Below, piece by piece: positions 24,785 through 33,839 of a stretch of 47,714 nucleotides of DNA. Position numbers and translations under genes: made by a program. Location: the NCBI GenBank assembly GCA_036566745.1, contig DATCVR010000079.1:1-47714 (forward strand), written 5' to 3'. The notes under the pieces are model-generated. The model did no database searches, was not told the origin of the DNA, and was given only the letters and a program-made list of their open reading frames with translations. Position 1 is the stretch's first letter. Each line of letters opens with the position of its first letter. This DNA comes from DATCVR01 sp036566745 (GTDB lineage: Bacteria; Actinomycetota; Actinomycetes; Jiangellales; Jiangellaceae).

Positions 24785-25717
24785 ATGGCCAAAGACTCGG
24801 ACGATCGTTCCTTCCGAGGGATCGCATGTCCACGCTGCGGTCATTTGGTCGGTGCGATGACCGACGCCCACTACGACGAGTACTTTCGGAACGGTCTATC
24901 TACATGCGACGGGTGCCAGCAGAGGTTTGACCCGTGGACGCTTATGGTCGATCAGCTAAGGCGGGATCATCCGTATCAGCCCGGAATCGTTACACTAGGC
25001 TTCGCAGCAATCACCTATGCGAGATTTTCGCTTGGCCGCCACAAGAGCCAAAGAATAGCACTGAGCAGTCTGCGCGTTCCCGCTGACGCGCGCCTAGCTC
25101 GGGTGATGTTCAATTCAGATTTGGCGGAAGGTGGCTTCATCCGGGCCGTCTCTTCGGAACAGGTGATTCGGCGAGACTACATTAGTGACGTGATAGACGT
25201 GTATGGCGTTCCGATGGGCAATAATCCACCGGCTGCCTCGTCGGTTCTCATGCGGGCCATCTGGATTCGTCCACATGAGGATCCTGAGATGGAGCAGCTC
25301 GTGGCCGCCGCTGAGGCGTTTAGCAATCGGTCGTATCGGCAAGTTGTCCTGTCGGCAAGCGTCGCAGTCGAAGAGAAGCTCTTCGCAATCATGAGCGAAT
25401 TCTTTGTTAGATTTGGCGGCAAGGACAGAGTGGACAGCTTTCTTCGCCAGGGCGCAACCTATGGCCACCAAGTTGGTTTCATGCTGCCCGCGCTTATGTC
25501 GTTCACGTCGGCGCCCCCTATGCCCGAAAAGCTACGTGCAGGGCTCGCAGAATTGAAGCGCTTGAGAAACAAGGTGGCTCATAAGCGCGAGGAGATCACG
25601 ATCGCTCAGGCAGCGGGCGCACTAGTTGCGGCGACGTTTGGCTATTGGTATCTGAAGCTCTACGGGCCTCTGCTATTGGGCGTTCGTCCCCCGTTTGGCG
25701 ATCCCCTCGCGACCTGA
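24785..25717 (+). CDS. Zinc-ribbon plus HEPN-like domain protein (AICE cargo)
   Basis: 310 aa. An N-terminal zinc ribbon is formed by Cys15/Cys18 (CPRC) and Cys41/Cys44 (CDGC). The C-terminal half is helical: SYRQVVLSASVAVEEKLFAIM (183-203), then LAELKRLRNKVAHKREEIT with Arg261-x4-His266, the R-x4-H pattern of HEPN domains and the RNxxAH of DUF4145-like proteins. HEPN domains are often RNases in toxin and antiphage systems. The middle (~65-180) is unrecognised. GC content and codon use are visibly lower than the host genes, a sign of transfer. TAGGCT lies 6 nt before the ATG and there is no ribosome site, so the mRNA is probably leaderless. A defence role is an inference. Confidence 0.75.
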   Translation: MAKDSDDRSFRGIACPRCGHLVGAMTDAHYDEYFRNGLSTCDGCQQRFDPWTLMVDQLRRDHPYQPGIVTLGFAAITYARFSLGRHKSQRIALSSLRVPADARLARVMFNSDLAEGGFIRAVSSEQVIRRDYISDVIDVYGVPMGNNPPAASSVLMRAIWIRPHEDPEMEQLVAAAEAFSNRSYRQVVLSASVAVEEKLFAIMSEFFVRFGGKDRVDSFLRQGATYGHQVGFMLPALMSFTSAPPMPEKLRAGLAELKRLRNKVAHKREEITIAQAAGALVAATFGYWYLKLYGPLLLGVRPPFGDPLAT

Positions 25718-25963
25718 CTGCACGTGCGAACCGAGATCACGATCACTAGGATTTCTGAAGACGTCAGCGGGCTTAAGCCAAATGTCTCCGTAGTCGGCCA
25801 GTCTCACGCGAGTGTGTCCTGCGTCCCAACTGATCGCGTCACCTTGTATCCAGGTCTCGCCGACGTCTTCGAGAACGATCCGTGCGACGACGCGGATCGG
25901 ATCTTGTTCGGCGAGCTGGTCCGGACGAGGCGGCCAATGCTCGTTGAGGATATGGGTGACCAT
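25673..25963 (-). CDS. Small hypothetical protein (AICE cargo)
   Basis: 96 aa from the start chosen here, MVTHILNEHWPPRPDQLAEQ. Its core, VVARIVLEDVGETWIQGDAISWDAGHTRVRLADYGDIWLKPADVFR, has a regular beta-rich pattern and reads like a real conserved actinobacterial protein, more so than the ORF on the opposite strand. Upstream in-frame ATGs at 25981 and 26050 would lengthen it. The 3' end overlaps the end of the zinc-ribbon/HEPN gene tail to tail by 45 nt. No function recognised. Confidence 0.6.
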   Translation of the reverse strand: MVTHILNEHWPPRPDQLAEQDPIRVVARIVLEDVGETWIQGDAISWDAGHTRVRLADYGDIWLKPADVFRNPSDRDLGSHVQSGREGIAKRGTNAQ

Positions 25964-26073
25964 CCCCGAAGTATCGAACATACGTTTGCATGATCGGTAG
26001 TGGCCACGCGGCGTCCATGGCCCGTGCGGCGAATGCCCGCCCTGCGACACTGGCAGCTCGGCTTAGGGTCTGC

Positions 26074-27048
26074 TCATGCTGACGTGGACCTTGAGCGGGA
26101 TAGGGCGCCGAGGATGTCCCCCTGTGACTCAAAAATGGTCTTCTCTGCTGCCTTGTCGAGGAAGCCCGTCTCGGTCTGCGTGAATACAGCTTGCACAAGA
26201 GCGGCAGTCACTACGTCACGAGCTTCGTCGGTCGACACTGACTCAACAAATAGTCCATACGTGTCGAGAGCATTTCGCTTTTGTTCATTGGCAACGCGAA
26301 GATGCGTATTTGCACGATAAGCGCGCACGCAGAAGGCGACCGCGTACGAAACGACACCAAGGAGGAAGAGCCTCACTACCAGTTGACGTGTAAAGTCGAG
26401 CCACACTCGGTTGTCTGGCGTATCTTGTGGCACCGAGATCGAGGGTAGCAAAATTATGGCGAGTACGACGAGGACGGCCGCCGATGCTGCTGCTCCGATA
26501 AGATACCAGCGAGCGGTCGCGCGGTGCCCATTCGCTTGAGTCTGATAGTAGGTCGAGAGTTTCCCTGCGCCGACCTCTCCGGCCAGGGCCCGTACCTTCG
26601 CGAGCATCGCATCGGTTTCCCTACTTGCCATCTGGGCCGTTGCGATGAGGCTGCGCGCTTCTTCGACAAGTCCTCCGAGCTCGACATTCTCTGCGCGGAT
26701 CTGGGGCTTTAGATTGCTCAGTATCCAGTCGCAATGTGCAGAGAGTTGCCCTTGGATTTGTTCACGCGCCGAGTGTGCATTCCCTTGCGTCAAGTTTACG
26801 GACGCCATCTGGTTCATCTGATCCAGAATTTGCGGGAATTGGCGATGTGCTTCACTCAGTGATGAATCGGATACTTCGTCCACAGGCTCGCGATCATACG
26901 CAAGTCCAACCTTGCGAATTACGCGCAGGAGCGCTACTTGCTCGCCGAAGTTGAGTTGACCCAACTCCTGTTCACGGACAAGGGAATCAAGTTTTTCATC
27001 GCTCATTTGATCGAGGTATTGGGTTAGTTCTCCCATGTTGACCGCCAT
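26074..27048 (-). CDS. Two-TM membrane protein, candidate conflict-system effector (AICE cargo)
   Basis: 324 aa. A soluble helical N-terminal region (1-180, coiled-coil-like around 60-160) is followed by two membrane helices (182-202, WYLIGAAASAAVLVVLAIIL; 222-243, QLVVRLFLLGVVSYAVAFCV) and a conserved-looking C-terminal domain (250-298: HLRVANEQKRNALDTYGLFVES, ARDVVTAALVQAVFTQTETGFL). I recall this C-terminal pattern in uncharacterised two-TM proteins of mobile and defence loci, but I cannot name a family. GC is low, as in the neighbouring cargo. No ribosome site is seen before the ATG. A membrane-acting defence effector is inference. Confidence 0.7.
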   Translation of the reverse strand: MAVNMGELTQYLDQMSDEKLDSLVREQELGQLNFGEQVALLRVIRKVGLAYDREPVDEVSDSSLSEAHRQFPQILDQMNQMASVNLTQGNAHSAREQIQGQLSAHCDWILSNLKPQIRAENVELGGLVEEARSLIATAQMASRETDAMLAKVRALAGEVGAGKLSTYYQTQANGHRATARWYLIGAAASAAVLVVLAIILLPSISVPQDTPDNRVWLDFTRQLVVRLFLLGVVSYAVAFCVRAYRANTHLRVANEQKRNALDTYGLFVESVSTDEARDVVTAALVQAVFTQTETGFLDKAAEKTIFESQGDILGALSRSRSTSA

Positions 27049-27180
27049 GTGTTGGGTTTGGTTGCCTCGGCCTGTCTACTACAGGAGGCACGTTCCGTCA
27101 TGGATTTGGACAAATGGACCCGTCGTCGCGGGACGCGCATCGGGGAGCGTCCTGACGGCCAGCGCTCCTCGGTGCCAGGC

Positions 27181-27252
27181 GGGCACACCAAGATTCGAAC
27201 ATGCGTTCACATGGTCGATTGTTGGTCGCCTCCACAACTGAGCTACATGGCT
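27181..27252 (-). pseudogene. Degenerate tRNA-like sequence (Val-like, AAC?)
   Basis: The minus strand shows tRNA landmarks in order: TAGCTCAGTTG (positions 8-19-like), an anticodon-arm-like CCAACAA loop flanked by GGCGA/TCGAC, and the T-loop GTTCGAATC. T-stem and acceptor pairs are mismatched in several places, and U33 is missing. I read it as a decayed or non-canonical element-borne tRNA; it could also be coincidence. Confidence 0.35.
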
Positions 27253-27893
27253 AGTCTGATCGTTCTGACATACCGCCAGCGATACATGCGTTCGTCGCGG
27301 TCGACTTCCAGAATTTGCACCGTCCTGATCGGGATGGGCACGCTGGCGACTTCAAGCTGGGCCAACTCCGTAAGGACGTCATCAGAGTCGCGATCTCGGT
27401 CGTTGTAGGCGACAGTGACGTGTGGCCTGAAGCCGTCGACTGGGCCGTCCAGCCGATCTGATCCGATGGCACTCGCGATGCCCGCTCGAATCGCCGCCTT
27501 GATGGCAACCAGCGGCTCCTGTGGGATCGCCGGAAGGACTAGCGCCTCCTGGTGCACGGACAGTGGCCCGAACCCCTGCTCGGACGTGTCCATGGTCGCG
27601 AGCCGCTCCCCCACTGCGGCCACGATGGCGTCTAGTTCGGCCGGAGTGATCTCATCCACGAAACCCACACCTTGGATCGTGAGGTGTCGCCACTGGCGAG
27701 GGATCATGGTCAGGCCAGACACGGGAGCCAGTGCCGACTGATAGGTGTCGATCAGCTCGTGCAGGGCGTCGTCACGTTCAAATGTTGCGAAGATGCTGTA
27801 GAAGCGTCGCCCCACTCGCCAGCCGGGCCGCCACCACCAGTGGTCGCGCATGGTCTCGGCGTGGGGATATGGCAACGTCAGCTCGTCAGACAT
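27243..27893 (-). CDS. 2'-5' RNA ligase-like 2H phosphoesterase
   Basis: 216 aa with the two diagnostic H-x-T motifs of 2H phosphoesterases: His70 (WRHLTIQGVG) and His158 (RPHVTVAYN). These catalyse cleavage or ligation at 2',3'-cyclic or 2'-5' phosphodiester bonds in RNA or nucleotides. The start overlaps the end of the GntR gene by 8 nt (an in-frame GTG at 27905 is an alternative), so it is the second gene of the repressor operon, a common arrangement in AICEs. Its job in these elements is unknown. Confidence 0.82.
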   Translation of the reverse strand: MSDELTLPYPHAETMRDHWWWRPGWRVGRRFYSIFATFERDDALHELIDTYQSALAPVSGLTMIPRQWRHLTIQGVGFVDEITPAELDAIVAAVGERLATMDTSEQGFGPLSVHQEALVLPAIPQEPLVAIKAAIRAGIASAIGSDRLDGPVDGFRPHVTVAYNDRDRDSDDVLTELAQLEVASVPIPIRTVQILEVDRDERMYRWRYVRTIRLAM

Positions 27894-28662
27894 CGGAAGC
27901 GTCACCCGACCCGTCGGGCTCCTGGTCGATCGCGTAGTCGTCCACGATGATCACCGAATCCGCTGCCCAGGTGGACTCGGAGATCTCCAGAACGGTGCCG
28001 TCTTCGGCGCGTGCCACGTGCATCACATGCAGGATCGGTGCACCGATGGGCAGGTCGAGGACATCGGCCTCCACCGGAGTCGGCATGCGGGAGGTCCAGT
28101 GATCCCGCGCTTGCGCGTACTTCTTGCCTGCCAAATCCTCGACGCACAAGAACAACGCCTTGGGTACGACGGTGGGCTTCTCCAGGTACGTGCCGCCCGC
28201 GAAGTCGAGCGGGATATAACTAGCTCCGACCTCGACGACTCGTCCTGACTCGTCGTGTAGATGTCGGCGTCGCACGACCACTTGCTCATGCCCTGCTCCG
28301 AGCTGTTCGGCCACCTCGGCAGGTGGTTCCTGGCGACCGGCGAACACGATCTCGTGCTTCAGGTGCGACGTGAGGAGCTTCTCGTCCGCTCGCGCACGCC
28401 CATAACGCTTGCGGGACTGGCGCTGTAGGCGCCGATCCTCGCGCACGAACGTGCCGATTCCGTGCCTCGTCTCGACTAGCCCTTCCGCTCGAAGGACCGC
28501 CAGAGCCTGTCGAACGGTTGGCGGGCTGACCCTGAACTGCTCGACCATCACAGCTTCGGTAGGCAGTCGTGTGCCAACGGCGTACTCACCCGTCCTGATG
28601 CGACGCCGCAGGTCATCGGCAAGTCGCAGGTACTTGGGTGCGCCGGGTCCGGCGTCTGTCAT
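27886..28662 (-). CDS. GntR/UTRA-family repressor, KorSA-like
   Basis: 258 aa. The N-terminal winged helix is YLRLADDLRRRIRTGEYAVGTRLPTEAVMVEQFRVSPPTVRQALAVLRAEGLVE; the UTRA ligand domain follows (about 90-245, ending VIIVDDYAI). It occupies the place of KorSA in pSAM2-type elements, where the repressor controls transfer and replication genes. Divergent from the AICE backbone; CCTCATGAGG-type palindromes lie in the intergenic region. The ligand is unknown. Confidence 0.88.
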   Translation of the reverse strand: MTDAGPGAPKYLRLADDLRRRIRTGEYAVGTRLPTEAVMVEQFRVSPPTVRQALAVLRAEGLVETRHGIGTFVREDRRLQRQSRKRYGRARADEKLLTSHLKHEIVFAGRQEPPAEVAEQLGAGHEQVVVRRRHLHDESGRVVEVGASYIPLDFAGGTYLEKPTVVPKALFLCVEDLAGKKYAQARDHWTSRMPTPVEADVLDLPIGAPILHVMHVARAEDGTVLEISESTWAADSVIIVDDYAIDQEPDGSGDASDV

Positions 28663-28715
28663 CTCGGATCCTCATCTCATTTGCGTGTGTCTGTGCACGC
28701 ATCTCTGAGATTACT

Positions 28716-28787
28716 CCTCATGAGGACTTGACGACAGGAGGAGTGACGCGCATCATGGTTATCAAGTCCTCATGAAGACATGAGGAC
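28716..28787. promoter_or_regulatory. Promoter and GntR operators of the AICE backbone
   Basis: CCTCATGAGG (28716-28725) and a second palindrome, GTCCTCATG-aaga-CATGAGGAC (28766-28787). TCATGAGGACTTGA (28718-28731) and TCAAGTCCTCATGA (28762-28775) also form a 14-bp perfect long-range inverted repeat. TTGACG (28728-28733) and CATCAT (28751-28756), 17 nt apart, make a plausible rightward promoter overlapped by the operators. The likely binder is the divergent GntR repressor. Confidence 0.65.
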
Positions 28788-28901
28788 ATGCACACCGTCA
28801 AGGTGGCTGGCCCGTTCGAGTCGGGCGTGTGCACGGACCGAGAGTCCAGTGAGCTCCAGCACCCAGAGGGGGTGCGCTCACACAGCAGAAGGGATGGGGC
28901 C

Positions 28902-29222
28902 ATGCGATTGCTGGTCGACACCACGGGCAAGAAGTTCACGGTCACCAAGGACGTGGCGGAGAAGACCGACCAGAACGGTCGGCAGAAGATGGATCGCAAC
29001 ACGCAGGAGCCGTTGTGGACGGTTCAGGTGATGGCGCTCGACGAGACGGGTGGAGAGATGCTCAACGTGACCCTGGCGGGCAATGCTGCCCCGAAGGTGA
29101 CCGTTGGCGTCGACGTCAACCCGGTCGAGCTTGAAGCCCTGCCTTGGGCCACCAACGGCAAGAACGGCGTGGCGTACCGCGCGAAGTCCCTCAACCCACT
29201 GAGCGCGTCGAAGGCCGCCTGA
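28902..29222 (+). CDS. SCO3933-like AICE protein
   Basis: 106 aa: MRLLVDTTGKKFTVTKDVAEKTD, then EPLWTVQVMALDETGGEMLNVTLAG and a C-terminal ALPWATNGKNGVAYRAKSL. This is the pattern of the small protein found just after the repressor in many actinomycete integrative elements, annotated as SCO3933-family regulatory protein. I chose ATG 28902 because AAGGGA lies ~8 nt upstream and the sequence from here matches the family; the in-frame ATG at 28788 lies inside the operator. Role unknown; probably early element function. Confidence 0.78.
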   Translation: MRLLVDTTGKKFTVTKDVAEKTDQNGRQKMDRNTQEPLWTVQVMALDETGGEMLNVTLAGNAAPKVTVGVDVNPVELEALPWATNGKNGVAYRAKSLNPLSASKAA

Positions 29223-29231
29223 TCCAGCGCC

Positions 29232-29351
29232 GTGCCAAGCACTACCCGTGATTCCCACCAGGCCGCGAGCGCGGTCATGACACCACCGACGGCCAGTCGT
29301 GCCGTCACATCGCAAGAGATCAACAACGCGGCCAACTTGGTCGCCACGTAG
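29232..29351 (+). CDS. Possible 39-aa peptide between AICE genes
   Basis: GTG-started ORF ending SRAVTSQEINNAANLVAT. Composition is protein-like and it lies in a 248-nt gap in the operon, but the ribosome site is poor. Could be non-coding. Confidence 0.3.
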   Translation: MPSTTRDSHQAASAVMTPPTASRAVTSQEINNAANLVAT

Positions 29352-29358
29352 GAAACGA

Positions 29359-29373
29359 CCCCCATGAAGGGGG
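29359..29373 (+). terminator. Short hairpin CCCCC/GGGGG
   Basis: CCCCC (29359-29363), loop ATGAA, GGGGG (29369-29373) in the gap before the membrane-protein gene. It may attenuate read-through from the repressor-proximal genes. Confidence 0.4.
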
Positions 29374-29470
29374 CCGCTTCACCATCCAAGCAGACGCGGG
29401 GCCGGGACCGGCTACCAGACCTTCCGGCCTCGTGTCTGTTCAAACCCAACCCCACTAGGAGGGGTGAGCC

Positions 29471-30256
29471 ATGTCCAAGTCTAGGACCCGTGGCCGTTCA
29501 GGCCAAGGAGGAACAGCAGCACTGGAGATCTTCTCCCGGCCGAAGCAGTCGCTTCCGGTCGTGCTGCTCCTTGTTGTGTGGCGCTGGCGGTGGGAACTGA
29601 TCACCATCGCCGCACTCATCGTCGCCAACATCATGTTGACCGACGCCACCGGGATGTCCGGTGTACTGATCCTGATCGGCGTGCTACTCGTGCTGATCGT
29701 CATTCCGCCGACCAGGCGGTTCATCCGCACCCGCATCTGGTGCGTCGTGACCCGCCACCGGCTGCGGGCCTGCCTGAACGAACTACGGACCCTGAACTAC
29801 TCGGGGAACCTGCCGTTCATTCTGCACGCCCACGGCACCAAGGTCGGTGAATCGGTGTGGCTGTGGATGCGACCCGGACTGTCCTCCGGGGATCTGGAAT
29901 CCCGCACCGAACACATCGCGGCTGCCTGCTGGGGCCGTGATGCCCGCATTCACCGCAACCGCCGCATGGCGGCACTCGTGCGGGTGGACATCGTGCGCCG
30001 TGACCCGCTCGCGAAGGCGGTCATCACCTCGCCCCTGATGGGCGACACCTCAGGTCTCGGCTCCCACGAGTCGAGCGAAGTTCCGGAGACCCTGATCGCC
30101 GCCACGGCGAACATCCCAGCTCCGGTTCACCAGCCCGTCGAGAACGACGAGCCCACCACATCCAAGAAGGCCCGCAAGGCCACCACCACCGCCATGACGG
30201 CTGTGGCTTCTCCGGTGGTCCTGATCGGTGGAGAGGACGTGAGCGACTATGTCTAA
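29471..30256 (+). CDS. TraB N-terminal membrane part (split FtsK/TraB)
   Basis: 261 aa. A basic N-terminus is followed by two membrane helices (WELITIAALIVANIMLT and VLILIGVLLVLIVIPPTRR), then a soluble region LRACLNELRTLNYSGNLPFILHAHGTKVGESVWLWMRPG resembling the N-terminal part of actinomycete TraB translocases, and a Thr/Pro/Lys-rich tail. The motor domain is encoded by the next gene, which it overlaps by 8 nt. TraB proteins form membrane hexamers that pump double-stranded element DNA to recipients. Confidence 0.75.
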   Translation: MSKSRTRGRSGQGGTAALEIFSRPKQSLPVVLLLVVWRWRWELITIAALIVANIMLTDATGMSGVLILIGVLLVLIVIPPTRRFIRTRIWCVVTRHRLRACLNELRTLNYSGNLPFILHAHGTKVGESVWLWMRPGLSSGDLESRTEHIAAACWGRDARIHRNRRMAALVRVDIVRRDPLAKAVITSPLMGDTSGLGSHESSEVPETLIAATANIPAPVHQPVENDEPTTSKKARKATTTAMTAVASPVVLIGGEDVSDYV

Positions 30257-31064
30257 CCGATTCTCGATGACGATCTATGACCCCATCTACTTGGGGCCAG
30301 ACGAACGCGGCTGCGCCGTCACCGTCACCCTCGCCGGTCGCAACATCCTGATGGGAGGCGAACCCGGTAGCGGCAAGTCCGTCGCACTCAACAACGTCGT
30401 CGGACACGCCGCCCTGTGTGAGGACGTCAAACTCGTGCTGATCGACGGCAAGCTCGTGGAGCTTCTGCCGTGGGCGCGTATCGCCGACGAGTTCGTCGGC
30501 AACGACCCCATCAAGGCGAACATGGTCCTGGCCACACTCCAGGCCGAAATGGACCGCCGCTACGACCTCCTCGCCCGCTCCGGCAGGCGGAAGATCACCA
30601 AGACGGACGAGCTGCCCGCGATCATGCTCGTGATCGACGAGCTGGCCTACTTCTCCGTCACCGCAGGCACCAAGGACACCCAAGAGGCCTTCATCCGCCT
30701 CGTCCGCGACCTCGTCGCCCGTGGAAGGGCTGCCGGGATCATCGTTGTGGCTGCGACACAACGCCCGTCAGCAGACATCATCCCCACGAGCCTGCGGGAT
30801 CTGTTCGCGTTCCGGCTGGCGTTCCGCTGCACCACCGACTCTTCGTCGGACATCATCCTCGGCGTCGGCTGGGCCAAGGAAGGCTACAGCGCCAAAAGGA
30901 TCGCCCCCGAAGATCTCGGGGTCGGCTGGCTACTTGCCGAAGGTGGCAAGCCACGCCGCATCAAGACCGCCTACCTCTCCGACGAAGACATCCAAATCCT
31001 CGTCGGCCGGGCGGCCTGGGTCCGCGACATCACCACCACCTCGAAGGTGGGTGCCGCAGCATGA
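30249..31064 (+). CDS. traB: TraB/FtsK-SpoIIIE DNA translocase ATPase
   Basis: 271 aa motor domain. Walker A GEPGSGKS (Lys43), Walker B IMLVIDELAYF, and sensor-like VVAATQRPSADIIPTSLRDLF all match FtsK/SpoIIIE. No membrane segment of its own; the upstream gene supplies it. The ATG overlaps that gene by 8 nt with GGAGAGG upstream. Drives conjugative dsDNA transfer. Confidence 0.92.
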   Translation: MSNRFSMTIYDPIYLGPDERGCAVTVTLAGRNILMGGEPGSGKSVALNNVVGHAALCEDVKLVLIDGKLVELLPWARIADEFVGNDPIKANMVLATLQAEMDRRYDLLARSGRRKITKTDELPAIMLVIDELAYFSVTAGTKDTQEAFIRLVRDLVARGRAAGIIVVAATQRPSADIIPTSLRDLFAFRLAFRCTTDSSSDIILGVGWAKEGYSAKRIAPEDLGVGWLLAEGGKPRRIKTAYLSDEDIQILVGRAAWVRDITTTSKVGAAA

Positions 31065-31336
31065 CCACCAACCAGTCCAGGCGCAATGCTCGCGCCGTCA
31101 GCACGGACATCTTCGTCCACGTCCACGCCGACGCAGTCATCGACGGCGTCATCGAACACGACCAGGACGGCTGCCCCTACGTCGTCATCGGAATCAACGA
31201 CGACAGCCATCTGGGTGTGACTCTGTTCATCAGGCACGCCGAAGCCCTGGTCAACCTCCTCGCCCAAGTGGACATGGCCTACCAGGAACTCACGGCCGCA
31301 CCGTCCACCGTCGATGAGGACGGTGAAGCGGCATGA
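31061..31336 (+). CDS. Small AICE hypothetical protein
   Basis: 91 aa. MTTNQSRRNARAVSTDIFV start, then VIEHDQDGCPYVVIGINDDS and a C-terminal helix HAEALVNLLAQVDMAYQEL. It overlaps TraB and the next gene by 4 nt each (ATGA), so it is part of a tightly coupled operon. No function recognised. Confidence 0.75.
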   Translation: MTTNQSRRNARAVSTDIFVHVHADAVIDGVIEHDQDGCPYVVIGINDDSHLGVTLFIRHAEALVNLLAQVDMAYQELTAAPSTVDEDGEAA

Positions 31337-31656
31337 ACAAGAGCACCAACAAGATGCCGCCGACGATCCCGCTGTTCGATGAGCCGGCCAGGGTCAGGAA
31401 GCCGAAGAACCGTTCGGTTCCCTCGGTGGCGTGGGGCAACTGCCCCGGCTGCCGCAAAGGCCGGGTCGGTGTCATCCGGACCGCGACACATCTGGTGTGG
31501 CGTGAGCACACCTACATGACATGGGGCGGCACGTCGATGACGTGCACCGCATCAGGCGTCCCTGTCTGCCGAGCCACCGAACGCACCCCCACCCTGCTCC
31601 AGCGCGGCCGCGTCACCTGCGACCACGAACGCACATATGGGGGTGCGGTGGCATGA
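31333..31656 (+). CDS. Small AICE protein with possible zinc ribbon
   Basis: 107 aa. A basic, disordered N-terminus precedes WGNCPGCRKG, then ...MTCTASGVPVC...VTCDH, giving a C-x2-C plus later Cys pattern consistent with a zinc-binding domain. ATGA overlaps on both sides. No function recognised. Confidence 0.72.
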   Translation: MNKSTNKMPPTIPLFDEPARVRKPKNRSVPSVAWGNCPGCRKGRVGVIRTATHLVWREHTYMTWGGTSMTCTASGVPVCRATERTPTLLQRGRVTCDHERTYGGAVA

Positions 31657-31966
31657 CCGTCAACATTCACGACGACTACGAGCCGGAGACGAACCGGGTC
31701 CGCGCCGCACGACGGGCGCTGAACGCCTACAAGGTCATCAAAGCCGTCCGGGCCGATGAACCCGAACGCGACCACGAAGGCATGCCATACGAGCCCCAGG
31801 CCTGGCTGGACTGGCACGAACACGACTACCAGCCCGCCACCAGGACCCTCAACAATGCGTTGGACAACCTGGAACTCGCACTCGGGGACACCTTCCCCGG
31901 ACGGCACCCGTTCAACTTCGTCCCGCTGTGTCAGCGGATCATCACCAACGAATCCTGGTCGCACGC

Positions 31967-31970
<4 letters not shown>
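31653..31970 (+). CDS. Small AICE hypothetical protein
   Basis: 105 aa helical protein (NRVRAARRALNAYKVIKAV, TRTLNNALDNLELALGDTF). Coupled by ATGA overlaps to the gene before and to the replication initiator after it. No function recognised. Confidence 0.72.
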
Positions 31971-33616
<1,646 letters not shown>

Positions 33617-33641
33617 CCCACCGAACCCAGAGAGGAACGAC

Positions 33642-33839
33642 ATGATCGACACCCTGATAGTTCGCAGATGGCACACCGTTGCCGAGGTCGCGCAGATGCT
33701 CGGCTTCGGGCTGTCGAAGACGAAGATGCTGATCGCCACCGGCCAGATTCGCTCGGTGAAGGACGGCCGGAACCGTCGCGTCCTGCCTCAGTGGGTAGAC
33801 GAATACGTCGCCCGGAAGGCCGACGAGGAGGCCGCGTGA
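33642..33839 (+). CDS. xis: Excisionase (helix-turn-helix)
   Basis: 65 aa. A MerR-like winged helix: HTVAEVAQMLGFGLSKTKMLIATGQIRSVKDGRNRRVLPQWVDEYV, the usual 'excisionase family DNA-binding' form. AGAGAGGA precedes the ATG. It overlaps the integrase start by 4 nt (GTGA). It bends att DNA to favour excision by the integrase. Confidence 0.88.
   Translation: MIDTLIVRRWHTVAEVAQMLGFGLSKTKMLIATGQIRSVKDGRNRRVLPQWVDEYVARKADEEAA

Noticed and set aside
25724..25993. 89-aa frame on the + strand in the cargo region
   Set aside because: Opposite frame (25673-25963) is more protein-like and better patterned.
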